Assembly: GCA_964418565.1 (NCBI GenBank)
Contig: CAYQMB010000041.1
Span: forward strand, 1 to 22,714
DNA: 22,714 nucleotides
Direction of reading: 5' to 3'
From: JAQIBY01 sp964418565
GTDB lineage: Bacteria > Bacteroidota > Bacteroidia > Bacteroidales > ML635J-15
Part shown: positions 14,449 through 22,593 of the stretch, piece by piece
Position numbering within the stretch: the stretch's first letter is position 1
Layout: each line of letters opens with the position of its first letter
Notes under the pieces: generated by a model
Databases searched by the model: none
Told to the model about the DNA's origin: nothing
What the model saw: the letters and a program-made list of their open reading frames with translations, nothing else
Translations under genes and position numbers: made by a program

Positions 14449-15069
14449 ATGAACAAAACAGTCAAAATCGTTATTCAAATTGTATTGTTGGGCGTAATTG
14501 TGCTTTTGGCTTTCCTTATTGTGAAAGGCATTCAGAAACCGATTGAGTTTGAAAAAGAAAGGGTTGAACGTTTTAATAGTGTGATAAAGCGGCTCGAAGA
14601 TATCAGAACAGCTCAGGTTGAGTACAAAAAACAACAAGGGTATTACACTCCCCACTTTGATACTCTGTTAAATTTCGTGAAATCGGAAGAGATGCCCGTG
14701 GTGAAAAAAGAAGGCTTTGTGCCGGATACACTAACTGAGAAAAAGGCAGTTGAACTCGGAATTGTCAGCCGGGATACAACCTACATTCCTTATATGGATA
14801 CCTTGTTTAAGCACATCAGTTATCCCATTGATTCTATGCCCTATATTCCTTGTGGAACACATGCAAAATTCCGCATGGATACCGCAACAGTAATGACAGG
14901 CTCAAAAGTAGAGGTAAAAGTATTTGAGGCACGTGTAAATAACTGGGATATTCTTGATGGTATGGATCGTCAGCTTATTGTAAATTACAATGCTGATCGT
15001 CAGGATAGCGTATTGCGCGTTGGCTCACTCGAAGAGGCTACCAACAATGCAGGTAACTGGGAAAATTAA
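14449..15069 (+). CDS. Single-pass membrane protein of unknown function, paired with DUF3822
   Basis: The ATG at 14449 gives 206 residues; the longer frame from 14380 starts inside the candidate -7 box and was rejected. A transmembrane helix lies near the N-terminus (VKIVIQIVLLGVIVLLAFLI, residues 4-23). A charged, helical region follows ('EKERVERFNSVIKRLEDIRT', about 34-53), then 'QVEYKKQQGYYTPHFDTLLN' and a beta-rich soluble domain with repeated 'DT' and 'YIP' motifs ('TTYIPYMDTLFKHISYPIDS'), ending 'NNAGNWEN'. The order N-terminal helix, 'AQ..Y....G.YT..FD.L', then a globular domain resembles minor pseudopilins in outline, but no prepilin peptidase site is evident and I assign no family. 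Only 9 bases separate it from the DUF3822 gene, so the two are almost certainly co-expressed. Confidence 0.8.
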   Translation: MNKTVKIVIQIVLLGVIVLLAFLIVKGIQKPIEFEKERVERFNSVIKRLEDIRTAQVEYKKQQGYYTPHFDTLLNFVKSEEMPVVKKEGFVPDTLTEKKAVELGIVSRDTTYIPYMDTLFKHISYPIDSMPYIPCGTHAKFRMDTATVMTGSKVEVKVFEARVNNWDILDGMDRQLIVNYNADRQDSVLRVGSLEEATNNAGNWEN

Positions 15070-15078
15070 TCCGTTGAA

Positions 15079-15921
15079 ATGCAAAAAATATCCGTTCTTG
15101 ATAACGATTTAAAAAATAGTAGCTTTCAAAATTGTTCAATATCCGTTCTGTCTGCACAGGACGGATATTGTTTTTCTGTAAAAGATCAGCAGGAAAATCG
15201 TTTTATGGCTTTGCGTTCATATCCCGGGAGTGATGCGCATACAGCCTCTGATATTTTCACCGACCTCAAGGAATTCAAGGAGTCCATCTGGAATAAAGAT
15301 GCTGAAGTTCCCGTTTCCCGGCTTGTGTTCGCCGTTAAAGATTGCCTGCTACTGCCAAAGGCTTTTGGTAGCCCTGAGCAGTTGAAAAGCATCCTTGGGT
15401 TTCATTATCCCGACAGGGTAGGAAAGAAAATCCTTTATACAGGTTTTTCCGGCAGAGACTATATGCTGGCTGGTTTAGTGGATGCCGATAAACATGCAGA
15501 ATTGAAGTCCGGGTTGAATCCCAAATCTGTTATCCTGAGCCCGGCATCCTTGCTTGATGCTGCTGAAAAATACACCAAAAATAAAACCGGACAGGCTGTT
15601 TATGTGCAGGTATGGAGCGGGTATGTCGAATTGCTGGCTTTTAGTGATGATAAGCCGCTCTTGTACAATACAACTACATACAAAACTGGTAACGACCTGG
15701 TATATTATATGTTAAATCTCTACAAGCAATTAATGCTGGATCCCAAAAAATGCCCTCTGATGTTTGCCGGTTTTGTGGAGAAAAACGATACGGCGGTGGT
15801 GCAACTGAATAAATTCATCAATCACATTTTCCTGGAAACCCTGAATCCCGATAAAAATTATTCTTATACCTTTCAGGATACCCTGCCGCATTATTTTGTG
15901 AATTTTTTAAACCTTGATTAA
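15079..15921 (+). CDS. DUF3822-family protein
   Basis: Of 280 residues, beginning MQKISVLDNDLKNSSFQNCS. The DUF3822 character rests on the opening strand 'CSISVLSAQDGYCFSV' (19-34), 'RLVFAVKDCLLLPKAFGSPE' (about 81-100), 'GLVDADKHAEL' (132-142), 'VYVQVWSGYVELLAFSDDKP' (about 174-193), 'YNTTTYKTGNDLVYYMLNLY' and 'LMFAGFVEKND'. This alternation of strands is what one would expect for an actin/FtsA/PilM-like ATPase fold, but the nucleotide-binding loops are not clearly recognisable. From memory, DUF3822 genes in Bacteroidota often precede rsmD, as here: the DUF3822 stop (TAA 15919-15921) directly abuts the rsmD ATG. No signal peptide; cytoplasmic. Function is unknown. Confidence 0.82.
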   Translation: MQKISVLDNDLKNSSFQNCSISVLSAQDGYCFSVKDQQENRFMALRSYPGSDAHTASDIFTDLKEFKESIWNKDAEVPVSRLVFAVKDCLLLPKAFGSPEQLKSILGFHYPDRVGKKILYTGFSGRDYMLAGLVDADKHAELKSGLNPKSVILSPASLLDAAEKYTKNKTGQAVYVQVWSGYVELLAFSDDKPLLYNTTTYKTGNDLVYYMLNLYKQLMLDPKKCPLMFAGFVEKNDTAVVQLNKFINHIFLETLNPDKNYSYTFQDTLPHYFVNFLNLD

Positions 15922-16467
15922 ATGCGTATTATTTCCGGTAAGTTTAAAGGCAGACAGATACATCCGCCTAAGCGATTTGTTGGACGGCCAACAACCGATT
16001 TTGCCCGTGAAAGTATTTTCAACGTCCTTAATAATCACTACAACCTTGATGAAGTCCGTTTCCTTGATCTTTTTAGCGGAAGTGGTGCGTTTACATATGA
16101 AATGGTTTCAAGAGGCTGTACCGACATTACAGCCATTGAAATTGATGAAGCACAGGTGAGGTTTATTGAGAAAACACTGGATGGTTTACAGGCTGATGGT
16201 TGTGAGGTGTATAACGCTAACGCAATTGGTTATCTGGAACGAACCATGGACGAGTTTCACATTATTTTTGCAGATCCACCCTTTGATTCCGACGAGTATG
16301 AAGAAGTTCACAGACTGGTTTTTGACCGTAACCTTCTGAGACCTGGTGGTTTGCTGGTGATGGAACACAATAAAAAGCACGATTTTAGCCAGTTGCCTCA
16401 TTTCCTCGAACAACGCAAATACGGTACGGTTAACTTCAGCATATTTGAGCAGAAAATGGATGAATAA
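15922..16467 (+). CDS. rsmD: 16S rRNA (guanine(966)-N(2))-methyltransferase
   Basis: Of 181 residues, the normal RsmD length. Diagnostic parts: 'MRIISGKFKGRQIHPPK' (1-17), 'RPTTDFARESIFNVL' (22-36), SAM-binding motif 'FLDLFSGSGAFTYEMVSRG' (47-65), acidic strand 'AIEIDEAQ' (71-78) and the N6/N2-methylase catalytic motif 'DPPF' (118-121). RsmD methylates G966 of 16S rRNA on 30S subunits. It begins at the base after the DUF3822 stop, so translation is probably coupled, and is followed after 29 bases by aroB. Confidence 0.96.
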   Translation: MRIISGKFKGRQIHPPKRFVGRPTTDFARESIFNVLNNHYNLDEVRFLDLFSGSGAFTYEMVSRGCTDITAIEIDEAQVRFIEKTLDGLQADGCEVYNANAIGYLERTMDEFHIIFADPPFDSDEYEEVHRLVFDRNLLRPGGLLVMEHNKKHDFSQLPHFLEQRKYGTVNFSIFEQKMDE

Positions 16468-16481
16468 CTCATTCTTTTTAC

Positions 16482-16489
16482 TATCTTTG
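16482..16489 (+). promoter_or_regulatory. Possible internal promoter (-7 box TATCTTTG) directly before aroB
   Basis: TATCTTTG matches TAnnTTTG exactly and ends 7 bases before the aroB ATG (16497). If used, the transcript would start at or just before the start codon, that is, leaderless or nearly so. It would let aroB-aroA-aroC-nuclease be expressed independently of the upstream genes. Confidence 0.4.
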
Positions 16490-16496
16490 GTTGCCT

Positions 16497-17525
16497 ATGA
16501 ACAGCATGCAATCTGATAGGTATCATATACAATCGACGGTACTGAATACACAGGTGGATTTTGATCGTTCCGGTCAGAACAATCTGCCTGATCCTGAATC
16601 TGCATTGCTTGTTACTGATGATAATCTGTATCGGAATTACCGCGATTTGATTGATGATTACAGACACATTTGTCTGCCCCCCGGAGAAGATTCCAAAAGC
16701 AGTGAGCAATTAGTTCGCCTGTATAACTGGTTTATAGAAATGCAGGCAGACCGGTCTGCTACTGTTATTGCATTTGGGGGTGGCGTGGTATGCGATATTG
16801 CTGCTTATGCTGCCAGTACCTATATGCGGGGATTGCCACTGGTGCTTGTGCCTACAAGTCTGCTTGCTATGGCCGATGCTGCCGTGGGAGGAAAAAACGG
16901 AATTAATTTCCATGGTCATAAAAACATAATCGGCACAATACGGCAGGCAGATAGAACAATCATTACGGCTGCTTTTTTAAAGACTTTGCCCGAACTGCAT
17001 TATTTGAACGGACTGGCTGAAATTGCAAAAATCGCTATGATTATGGACGAGCCTTTGATGAACATTCTGGAACGTTCAGCAAATGCAATCCTCAATCGGG
17101 ATGTCAATGTGATGGACACAGTTATTCATACTGCAGTACGGAATAAATTGACCCTGGTGGAAGCTGATGAACAGGATAAAGGTCAGCGACACATACTGAA
17201 TTTCGGCCATACCATCGGACATGCTCTTGAAATGGAAGATAATGTGCTTCACGGTTTTGCTGTTAGTAAAGGAATGGTTGCAGCTCTGAGCTTGTCCCGA
17301 AAATATGGTATGCCGGAACAGGATTATCACAAATGCATATCATTGCTGAAAGCCCTTAAGCTCCCGGTTGATTTTGAGATGAAGGATAACTATCTGCACC
17401 ATATGAAACTTGATAAAAAGCGACATCATAATGATATGCGCTTTGTTTTTCTTGAAGCTGCAGGTAAAGCCAGGATAGAAACCTTGAATTTTGAACAATT
17501 TAAAAGCATGATGTATGCTACATGA
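16497..17525 (+). CDS. aroB: 3-dehydroquinate synthase
   Basis: Of 342 residues. It converts DAHP to 3-dehydroquinate, the second shikimate-pathway step, using NAD+ and a divalent metal. Seen: the NAD-binding glycine motif 'GGGVVCDIA' (94-102), 'VPTSLLAMADAAVGGKNGIN' (118-137), 'GLAEIAKIA' with Glu175 and Lys178, 'NFGHTIGHALE' with His239, and His253 in 'LHGF'. Glu175, His239 and His253 occupy the expected metal-ligand positions. I place the start at ATG 16497; Met4 is possible. The gene overlaps aroA by 11 bases (17515-17525) and may have its own promoter just upstream. Confidence 0.96.
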   Translation: MNSMQSDRYHIQSTVLNTQVDFDRSGQNNLPDPESALLVTDDNLYRNYRDLIDDYRHICLPPGEDSKSSEQLVRLYNWFIEMQADRSATVIAFGGGVVCDIAAYAASTYMRGLPLVLVPTSLLAMADAAVGGKNGINFHGHKNIIGTIRQADRTIITAAFLKTLPELHYLNGLAEIAKIAMIMDEPLMNILERSANAILNRDVNVMDTVIHTAVRNKLTLVEADEQDKGQRHILNFGHTIGHALEMEDNVLHGFAVSKGMVAALSLSRKYGMPEQDYHKCISLLKALKLPVDFEMKDNYLHHMKLDKKRHHNDMRFVFLEAAGKARIETLNFEQFKSMMYAT

Positions 17526-18777
17526 AATAAAACCGGCAAGTTTAAATGGCAAGATGATAATGCCGGCTTCTAAAAGTTTTGTGCAACGCTTTATTGCTGC
17601 CGCCAGCCTGGCCAAAGGAATGTCTGTTATACACAATCCGGGACGATCTGAGGATGTTCTGGCTTCTATGGCTGTTGCTGAACGACTTGGTATGTACGCC
17701 AGGACATTAAGCAATGGAGACATTATGCTGCAGTCCGATAAACCCTTTGCCGGTGGTGTGTTGTTCTGCCGTGAGTCAGGTTTGTGTGCCAGAATGTTTG
17801 CACCTATCGCTGCTACGTTTGGCGTGGATTTTAGCATCGATGGTGAGCGTAGTTTAAAACGGCGTCATTTAGTGCATGAATTAAAGCAACTTGAACAATT
17901 TGGCATGTCTGTAAATGCCGTTAAAGGAGACATTCCTGTTTCCCTTTCGGGAAAGCTTCAGGCCGCTGCGGCCATTATAGATGCGAGCCGCAGTAGTCAG
18001 CTGCTTACAGGATTACTTATGGCTTTGCCTGTTTGTGATCAAAACAGTACCATTACTGCTGAATCTCTGGTTAGCAAACCCTATGTCGATATGACCGTCG
18101 ATATGCTTAAACGTTTTGGCGTTGAGGTAACAAATGACGGAAATAAATATCTTATACCGGGTAATCAAACCTATAAACCCCTGGAAACAAATGCGGAAAC
18201 CGACTGGAGTGCTGCCTCGAACATCATGGTAGCTGCTGCACTCTGTGGCGAGCTCGAAATCAGCGGACTGAATTACGATTCATTCCAGGCAGATAAAACC
18301 ATTGTCAGTGTGTTTGAAAAAAGCAATGTTGATTTCACCTGGCTTGACGATACAAGTATGATTGTAAAGAAATCCAGCCCCAGTGCATTTACGCTTGATC
18401 TCACTGATGCCCCTGACTTATTCCCTGCGGTTGTCCCGCTGGCGCTTCGCGCGGATGGCCCCTGTCGTTTTACTAACGTTAACCGGCTTGTCAACAAAGA
18501 ATCCAATCGTTTGAAAGCGGTTATTCGTGAATACACAAAGCTGGGCGCCCGCTTTGAGGAAAAAGGGGATAACAGCGTGCTTGTCTATCCGGGGAAACTG
18601 CATTTTTCAAATGTGAACTCCTGGGGAGATCATCGGATTGTTATGAGCCTCAGCATTGCCGGGATGGCCAATGAGGGAGTATATATTCATGACTCAGGGC
18701 ATGTTGCCAAATCATGGCCTGACTTTTTTAACCAAATTCAAAAAGCAGGAGGTAAAATCAGTGCACACTTACGGTAA
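17515..18777 (+). CDS. aroA: 3-phosphoshikimate 1-carboxyvinyltransferase (EPSP synthase)
   Basis: Of 420 residues, near the family norm. It joins shikimate-3-phosphate and PEP to form EPSP. Motifs: 'MPASKSFVQRFIAAASLAKG' (16-35) with the PEP/S3P-binding Lys20, Ser21 and Arg25; 'CRESGLCARMFAPIAATFG', the counterpart of the classical L-G-N-A-G-T region but of the E-S-G variety; 'SRSSQLLTGLLMALP'; 'DAPDLFPAVVPLAL' with the catalytic Asp; 'NKESNRLKAV'; and 'SWGDHRIVMSLSIAG', the D-H-R motif near the C-terminus. The start ATG 17515 lies inside the end of aroB, and the last 17 bases overlap aroC. Cytosolic. Confidence 0.95.
   Translation: MLHEIKPASLNGKMIMPASKSFVQRFIAAASLAKGMSVIHNPGRSEDVLASMAVAERLGMYARTLSNGDIMLQSDKPFAGGVLFCRESGLCARMFAPIAATFGVDFSIDGERSLKRRHLVHELKQLEQFGMSVNAVKGDIPVSLSGKLQAAAAIIDASRSSQLLTGLLMALPVCDQNSTITAESLVSKPYVDMTVDMLKRFGVEVTNDGNKYLIPGNQTYKPLETNAETDWSAASNIMVAAALCGELEISGLNYDSFQADKTIVSVFEKSNVDFTWLDDTSMIVKKSSPSAFTLDLTDAPDLFPAVVPLALRADGPCRFTNVNRLVNKESNRLKAVIREYTKLGARFEEKGDNSVLVYPGKLHFSNVNSWGDHRIVMSLSIAGMANEGVYIHDSGHVAKSWPDFFNQIQKAGGKISAHLR
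18747..18752 (+). promoter_or_regulatory. Strong Shine-Dalgarno AGGAGG deciding the aroC GTG start
   Basis: AGGAGG ends 8 bases before GTG 18761, inside the aroA coding region. A perfect site is notable in a genome whose other genes show weak ribosome-binding sites. It fixes the aroC start: residue 17 then becomes the conserved catalytic His. Confidence 0.6.
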
Positions 18778-19741
18778 CATATTCCGGATTCATATATGGG
18801 GAAGTTCGCATACACCGGAAATGGGTGTCCTTATTGATGGTGTGCCTCCCGGAATGGAAATTTTTGCGGATGACTTTACTGAAGCTCTTAACAGACGTCG
18901 TACCGGGGTGAAAGGAAGCAGCCCGAGAAAGGAAGCTGATGTGCCGGCAATCCGTGCCGGTGTTTATCAGGGAAGAACGACCGGAGGCCCTCTGCATATT
19001 GTATTTGAAAATCAAAATCAGAAACCCGGAGAATATACAGAACGTGAATTTCCCAGACCGGGCCATGCAGATATGGCTGCAAAACAAAAATACAAGGGCT
19101 TTAACGATCCGCGTGGTGGCGGTTTCTTTAGTGGCAGAATGACAGTGCTTTTGGTTGCTGCCGGAGTTGTTGCCAGGAAAATAGTGAACAATATTCAGTT
19201 TCAGAGTGAGGTGATATCGGTTGGCGGACAAAGCTCATGGCAGGCTGTGCTTGATGAGGTAATTGCATCCGGCGACTCTTTGGGAGCTGAAGTGAAAACA
19301 CGGATTGAAGGACTGGAACCGGGTTTGGGAGAACCGTTTTTTAACAGCATAGAGTCTGAAATTTCGCGTCTCATTTTTTCAATTCCGGGTGCCAAGGCAA
19401 TTGCTTTTGGTGACGGATTTGCCGCGGACAAAATGAAAGGTTCTGAATTTAATGATGCCATCATGGACAAGAGCGGAAAAACCGCCAGCAATCACAATGG
19501 TGGGATAACCGGAGGTGTCAGCAATGGCATGCCGGTGGAGTTTTCCGTTAAATTTAAACCAACACCAAGCATTCAAAAAACACAGCAAAGCTGGAAACCT
19601 GCTCCGGACAGGGTAGAAGCTGTTCAGGTTAAAGGTCGCCACGATGTCTGCTATGCCTTAAGAGCACCGGTAATCCTGGAGTCTGTGGCTGCCATTGCCC
19701 TTGTTGATCTGATGATGCAAAAGAAAGGCAGGGAACTATGA
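18761..19741 (+). CDS. aroC: Chorismate synthase (GTG start)
   Basis: Of 326 residues from GTG 18761, somewhat shorter than the usual 350-400. It converts EPSP to chorismate with reduced FMN. Recognised: 'GNIFRIHIWGSSHTPEMG' with His17 (most family members have F-G-E-S-H-G; here W-G-S-S-H-T), 'VLIDGVPPGM' (23-32), 'RRRTGVKGSSPRKEADVPAI' (45-64), 'PRPGHADMAAKQKY' with His102, 'DPRGGGFFSGRMT', 'NHNGGITGGVSNGMP' and 'VKGRHDVCYALRAPVILESV'. The conserved core and both catalytic His remain, so activity is likely despite the altered first motif. The frame is open upstream inside aroA, but homology begins at this GTG. It overlaps aroA by 17 bases and the next gene by ATGA. Confidence 0.92.
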   Translation: MHTYGNIFRIHIWGSSHTPEMGVLIDGVPPGMEIFADDFTEALNRRRTGVKGSSPRKEADVPAIRAGVYQGRTTGGPLHIVFENQNQKPGEYTEREFPRPGHADMAAKQKYKGFNDPRGGGFFSGRMTVLLVAAGVVARKIVNNIQFQSEVISVGGQSSWQAVLDEVIASGDSLGAEVKTRIEGLEPGLGEPFFNSIESEISRLIFSIPGAKAIAFGDGFAADKMKGSEFNDAIMDKSGKTASNHNGGITGGVSNGMPVEFSVKFKPTPSIQKTQQSWKPAPDRVEAVQVKGRHDVCYALRAPVILESVAAIALVDLMMQKKGREL

Positions 19742-22593
19742 GTAAGCAAAACTTTCTCGAATCGGTAGCTTCTTACCTCACGCATCATCACAAAAACGAT
19801 CTGGTGGACCAGGTGGTGGTTGTGCCAAACATCCGTGCGGGTTTATACCTGCGCCGATATCTGGGTGAACGCATGAATGGTCCGGGATGGGCACCCTCAA
19901 TTGTTTCTATTCAGGATTTCTTCCATCAGCAATCCGGCTTCAAGGCAGAGGAACCTATACCACTGGTGTTTGAGTTGTACAAATGTATCCGTAATATCGA
20001 TTCAGGCTTATTTGAGTCGTTTGACGCTTTTTATCCCTGGGGGGAAATCATTCTTTCTGATTTTAACGATATTGATAAAAACCTGGTGAATCCCAATCAG
20101 CTTTTTGCCAATCTCAGCGATCTGAAAAAAATTGATTTGCTTTATTCTGATGTCAATGAGGAGATTGTCGAGCATATACGTCAGTTTTGGCAACTGTTTG
20201 ATGTGGAGGCTCCAACCCATGCCAGAGAACGGTTTTTGGAAGTGTGGCAGCACATGGCCCAATTGTACAGCGATTTTCATGAGGCCCTTAGCTCAGTCAA
20301 TGCCGGATACGAAGGTATGATTACCAGACATGTGGCAGAAAACCTCGATAATGAGTTGTTTCCCGAACAAAAGCCACAGCATTTCTTTGTGGGATTTAAT
20401 GTTCTGAGCAAAGCGGAGGAAAATGTGTTTCGCTATTTTAAAAATCATCACAACGCGCAGTTTTTCTGGCAGTATGATGAACACATTATGAAAGACCCTC
20501 TGCATGAAGCGTTTCGTTTTGTTCGTGAATGGATTAGCAAATTTCCTCCGCCATCTGATTTTGCATATCAGCCTGAGATAAAGCAGAAATCTGTGATGAA
20601 CGTATATTCGGTTTCATCAAAAACAGCTCAGGCAAAACTGGCTTCACGCTTAATTGAAAACGAAATTCAACCGGTAGACCCTGATCTTGAGCATACCGGA
20701 CTGGTTCTTCCGGATGAATCATTGCTCCATCCGGTGTTGTTTTCTGTCCCCAAGTCTGTAAAAAATGTCAATGTAACCATGGGGTATCCTTTGTCATACG
20801 CGCCTCAGACATCTCTGATACGGATGCTCTCACGCTTACAGGATAACTACAGAAATGCCGGTTATTATTACCAGGATGTGTTGAGAATACTGAATCATCC
20901 CCTGATACGCACTGTATGTGAGGATAAAACCATTGAGCTGAAACGGATGATATTCGGGCAGAGTTTGCTGCGTATTCCGATGGATGACTTAAAGCCTGAC
21001 GAGTCTCCTTTATTGCGCGAGGTGTTTTCACATACCGAGGATGTAATGGAAATTGGTACGTACTTTAGCCGGATTCTGAAACGCATTTACGAAGAAATGC
21101 GGGAGGCTGAAGATGCTGAGTTTGATAAAGAGGTTGTTTATCAGATGTATCGGAATATTAACCGTTTTAACGAATACCTTGTCAGGGATAAAATCCATTT
21201 CCAGTCATCAAAAACATACCTGTGGCTGGTGTCTTCTATGCTGAACAACCTGAGTGTTGCGTTTTCCGGTGAACCCATGCGGGGGCTGCAGGTAATGGGA
21301 ATGCTTGAAACGCGGCTGATTGATTTTGATAAGCTCATTGTTTTATCCATGAATGAAGGGCATTTTCCGGGACAAAGCTTCAAAAAAAGTTTTATTCCTT
21401 ACAACCTGAGGCGTGCATTCGGATTGCCCACCATTGAACTGCAGGATGCCATACATGCATATTATTTTTATCGCATGATTATGCACCCTGATGCTGTTTA
21501 TCTCATCTATAACAGCTCGGACGAAGGCTTTAACAAGGGTGAAAAGAGTCGCTACATTCAGCAGATAGCCCAGGAAATGAAGGACAGACTTCCCTTGAAG
21601 GAGATACCGGTTTTTCATCAAACCGAATCAGCCAAAAAAGAGAAACGCAGCCTTCAAAAAGACAGCCATGCCTTATCACTTCTGAAAGAATATCAGGGAA
21701 CATCGCCCGCCAGGCGCTTTTCGCCATCCCAGTTGAACACTTACATCAGGTGCTCTATGGCCTTTTATTACAAATACATTCTTGGTTTGAAAGAACCGGA
21801 TGAGATGACTGAAAAGGTGGGAAACCTGGAGTTTGGGAATGTGTTGCACAATGTTATGTGCGAGTTGTATGAGCCATTTGTGAATCAAACTGTTGGAAAA
21901 CCGGAGCTTGTTGCCCTGAAAAAAGATCAGAAACGAATTTCCAGCCTGGTAGAAAATCACTTTCGTGAGGAAATGAAAATCCGGGGCGAAATCAGCGGCA
22001 TTAATGCCCTGGGCCTTGAGGCGGTAAAAAAGTATGTGTATAATCTCCTTAACGCTGATATAGAAAGGGTTCCCTTTGAATATCTGGCAGGTGAGAAAAA
22101 ATACCTGGCAAGTGTTGAGCTTACCTGTAAGGATGATGTGTTTATCTGCGGCCTGCAGGGAACCATTGACAGGCTGGATAAAACCGAGTCTGACCTGCAT
22201 ATCATTGATTATAAATCCGGACGTTCACAGGGTGGGGGAAGGGTTGTTCCTTTAGAGCGCTTGTTTGAGCGTTTTCGTAAACCGGATGTTGACCATGCTT
22301 TTCAGGTGCTGTTTTATACCTGGCTTGCTGATAAGCAGGATGGGGGCGAGCTTTACAGTTCCTGTAATCTCAAGCCTTTGTTGTATTATGCCCAGTTAAG
22401 TGAGCCGGTTCATGAAATTAAGATAGAGGAAAAGCACATCCGGGATTACAGAGAGCTGCTGGAAAATTTTGAAAACAGGCTTTCACAACTTATCGGTGAG
22501 ATATACAATCCTGAGGTGCCGTTTGAGATGACAGATAAAAAAAGTGCTGTTTGTGAAAACTGTCCCTATTATGGTTTGTGTTTTGGGGTTTGA
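19738..22593 (+). CDS. AddB-like PD-(D/E)XK nuclease with Fe-S cysteines
   Basis: Of 951 residues. The N-terminal two thirds resemble an inactivated UvrD-type helicase: 'VVVVPNIRAGLYLRRYLGE' stands where AddB proteins can have a P-loop, and no GKT is seen. A helicase-like motif 'LIVLSMNEGHFPGQSFKK' lies at about 532-549. The C-terminal nuclease domain begins at 'FSPSQLNTYIRCSMAFYYKY'. It has active-site residues in 'GTIDRLD' (Asp811) and 'IIDYKSG' (Asp824, Lys826). Cys672 together with Cys939, Cys942 and Cys948 ('CENCPYYGLC') form the AddB-type iron-sulfur staple. Such proteins pair with AddA to process double-strand breaks for recombination. No AddA gene follows here; the partner must be elsewhere. 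The start overlaps the aroC stop (ATGA), and its stop abuts that of the next, converging gene. Confidence 0.88.
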   Translation: MSKQNFLESVASYLTHHHKNDLVDQVVVVPNIRAGLYLRRYLGERMNGPGWAPSIVSIQDFFHQQSGFKAEEPIPLVFELYKCIRNIDSGLFESFDAFYPWGEIILSDFNDIDKNLVNPNQLFANLSDLKKIDLLYSDVNEEIVEHIRQFWQLFDVEAPTHARERFLEVWQHMAQLYSDFHEALSSVNAGYEGMITRHVAENLDNELFPEQKPQHFFVGFNVLSKAEENVFRYFKNHHNAQFFWQYDEHIMKDPLHEAFRFVREWISKFPPPSDFAYQPEIKQKSVMNVYSVSSKTAQAKLASRLIENEIQPVDPDLEHTGLVLPDESLLHPVLFSVPKSVKNVNVTMGYPLSYAPQTSLIRMLSRLQDNYRNAGYYYQDVLRILNHPLIRTVCEDKTIELKRMIFGQSLLRIPMDDLKPDESPLLREVFSHTEDVMEIGTYFSRILKRIYEEMREAEDAEFDKEVVYQMYRNINRFNEYLVRDKIHFQSSKTYLWLVSSMLNNLSVAFSGEPMRGLQVMGMLETRLIDFDKLIVLSMNEGHFPGQSFKKSFIPYNLRRAFGLPTIELQDAIHAYYFYRMIMHPDAVYLIYNSSDEGFNKGEKSRYIQQIAQEMKDRLPLKEIPVFHQTESAKKEKRSLQKDSHALSLLKEYQGTSPARRFSPSQLNTYIRCSMAFYYKYILGLKEPDEMTEKVGNLEFGNVLHNVMCELYEPFVNQTVGKPELVALKKDQKRISSLVENHFREEMKIRGEISGINALGLEAVKKYVYNLLNADIERVPFEYLAGEKKYLASVELTCKDDVFICGLQGTIDRLDKTESDLHIIDYKSGRSQGGGRVVPLERLFERFRKPDVDHAFQVLFYTWLADKQDGGELYSSCNLKPLLYYAQLSEPVHEIKIEEKHIRDYRELLENFENRLSQLIGEIYNPEVPFEMTDKKSAVCENCPYYGLCFGV

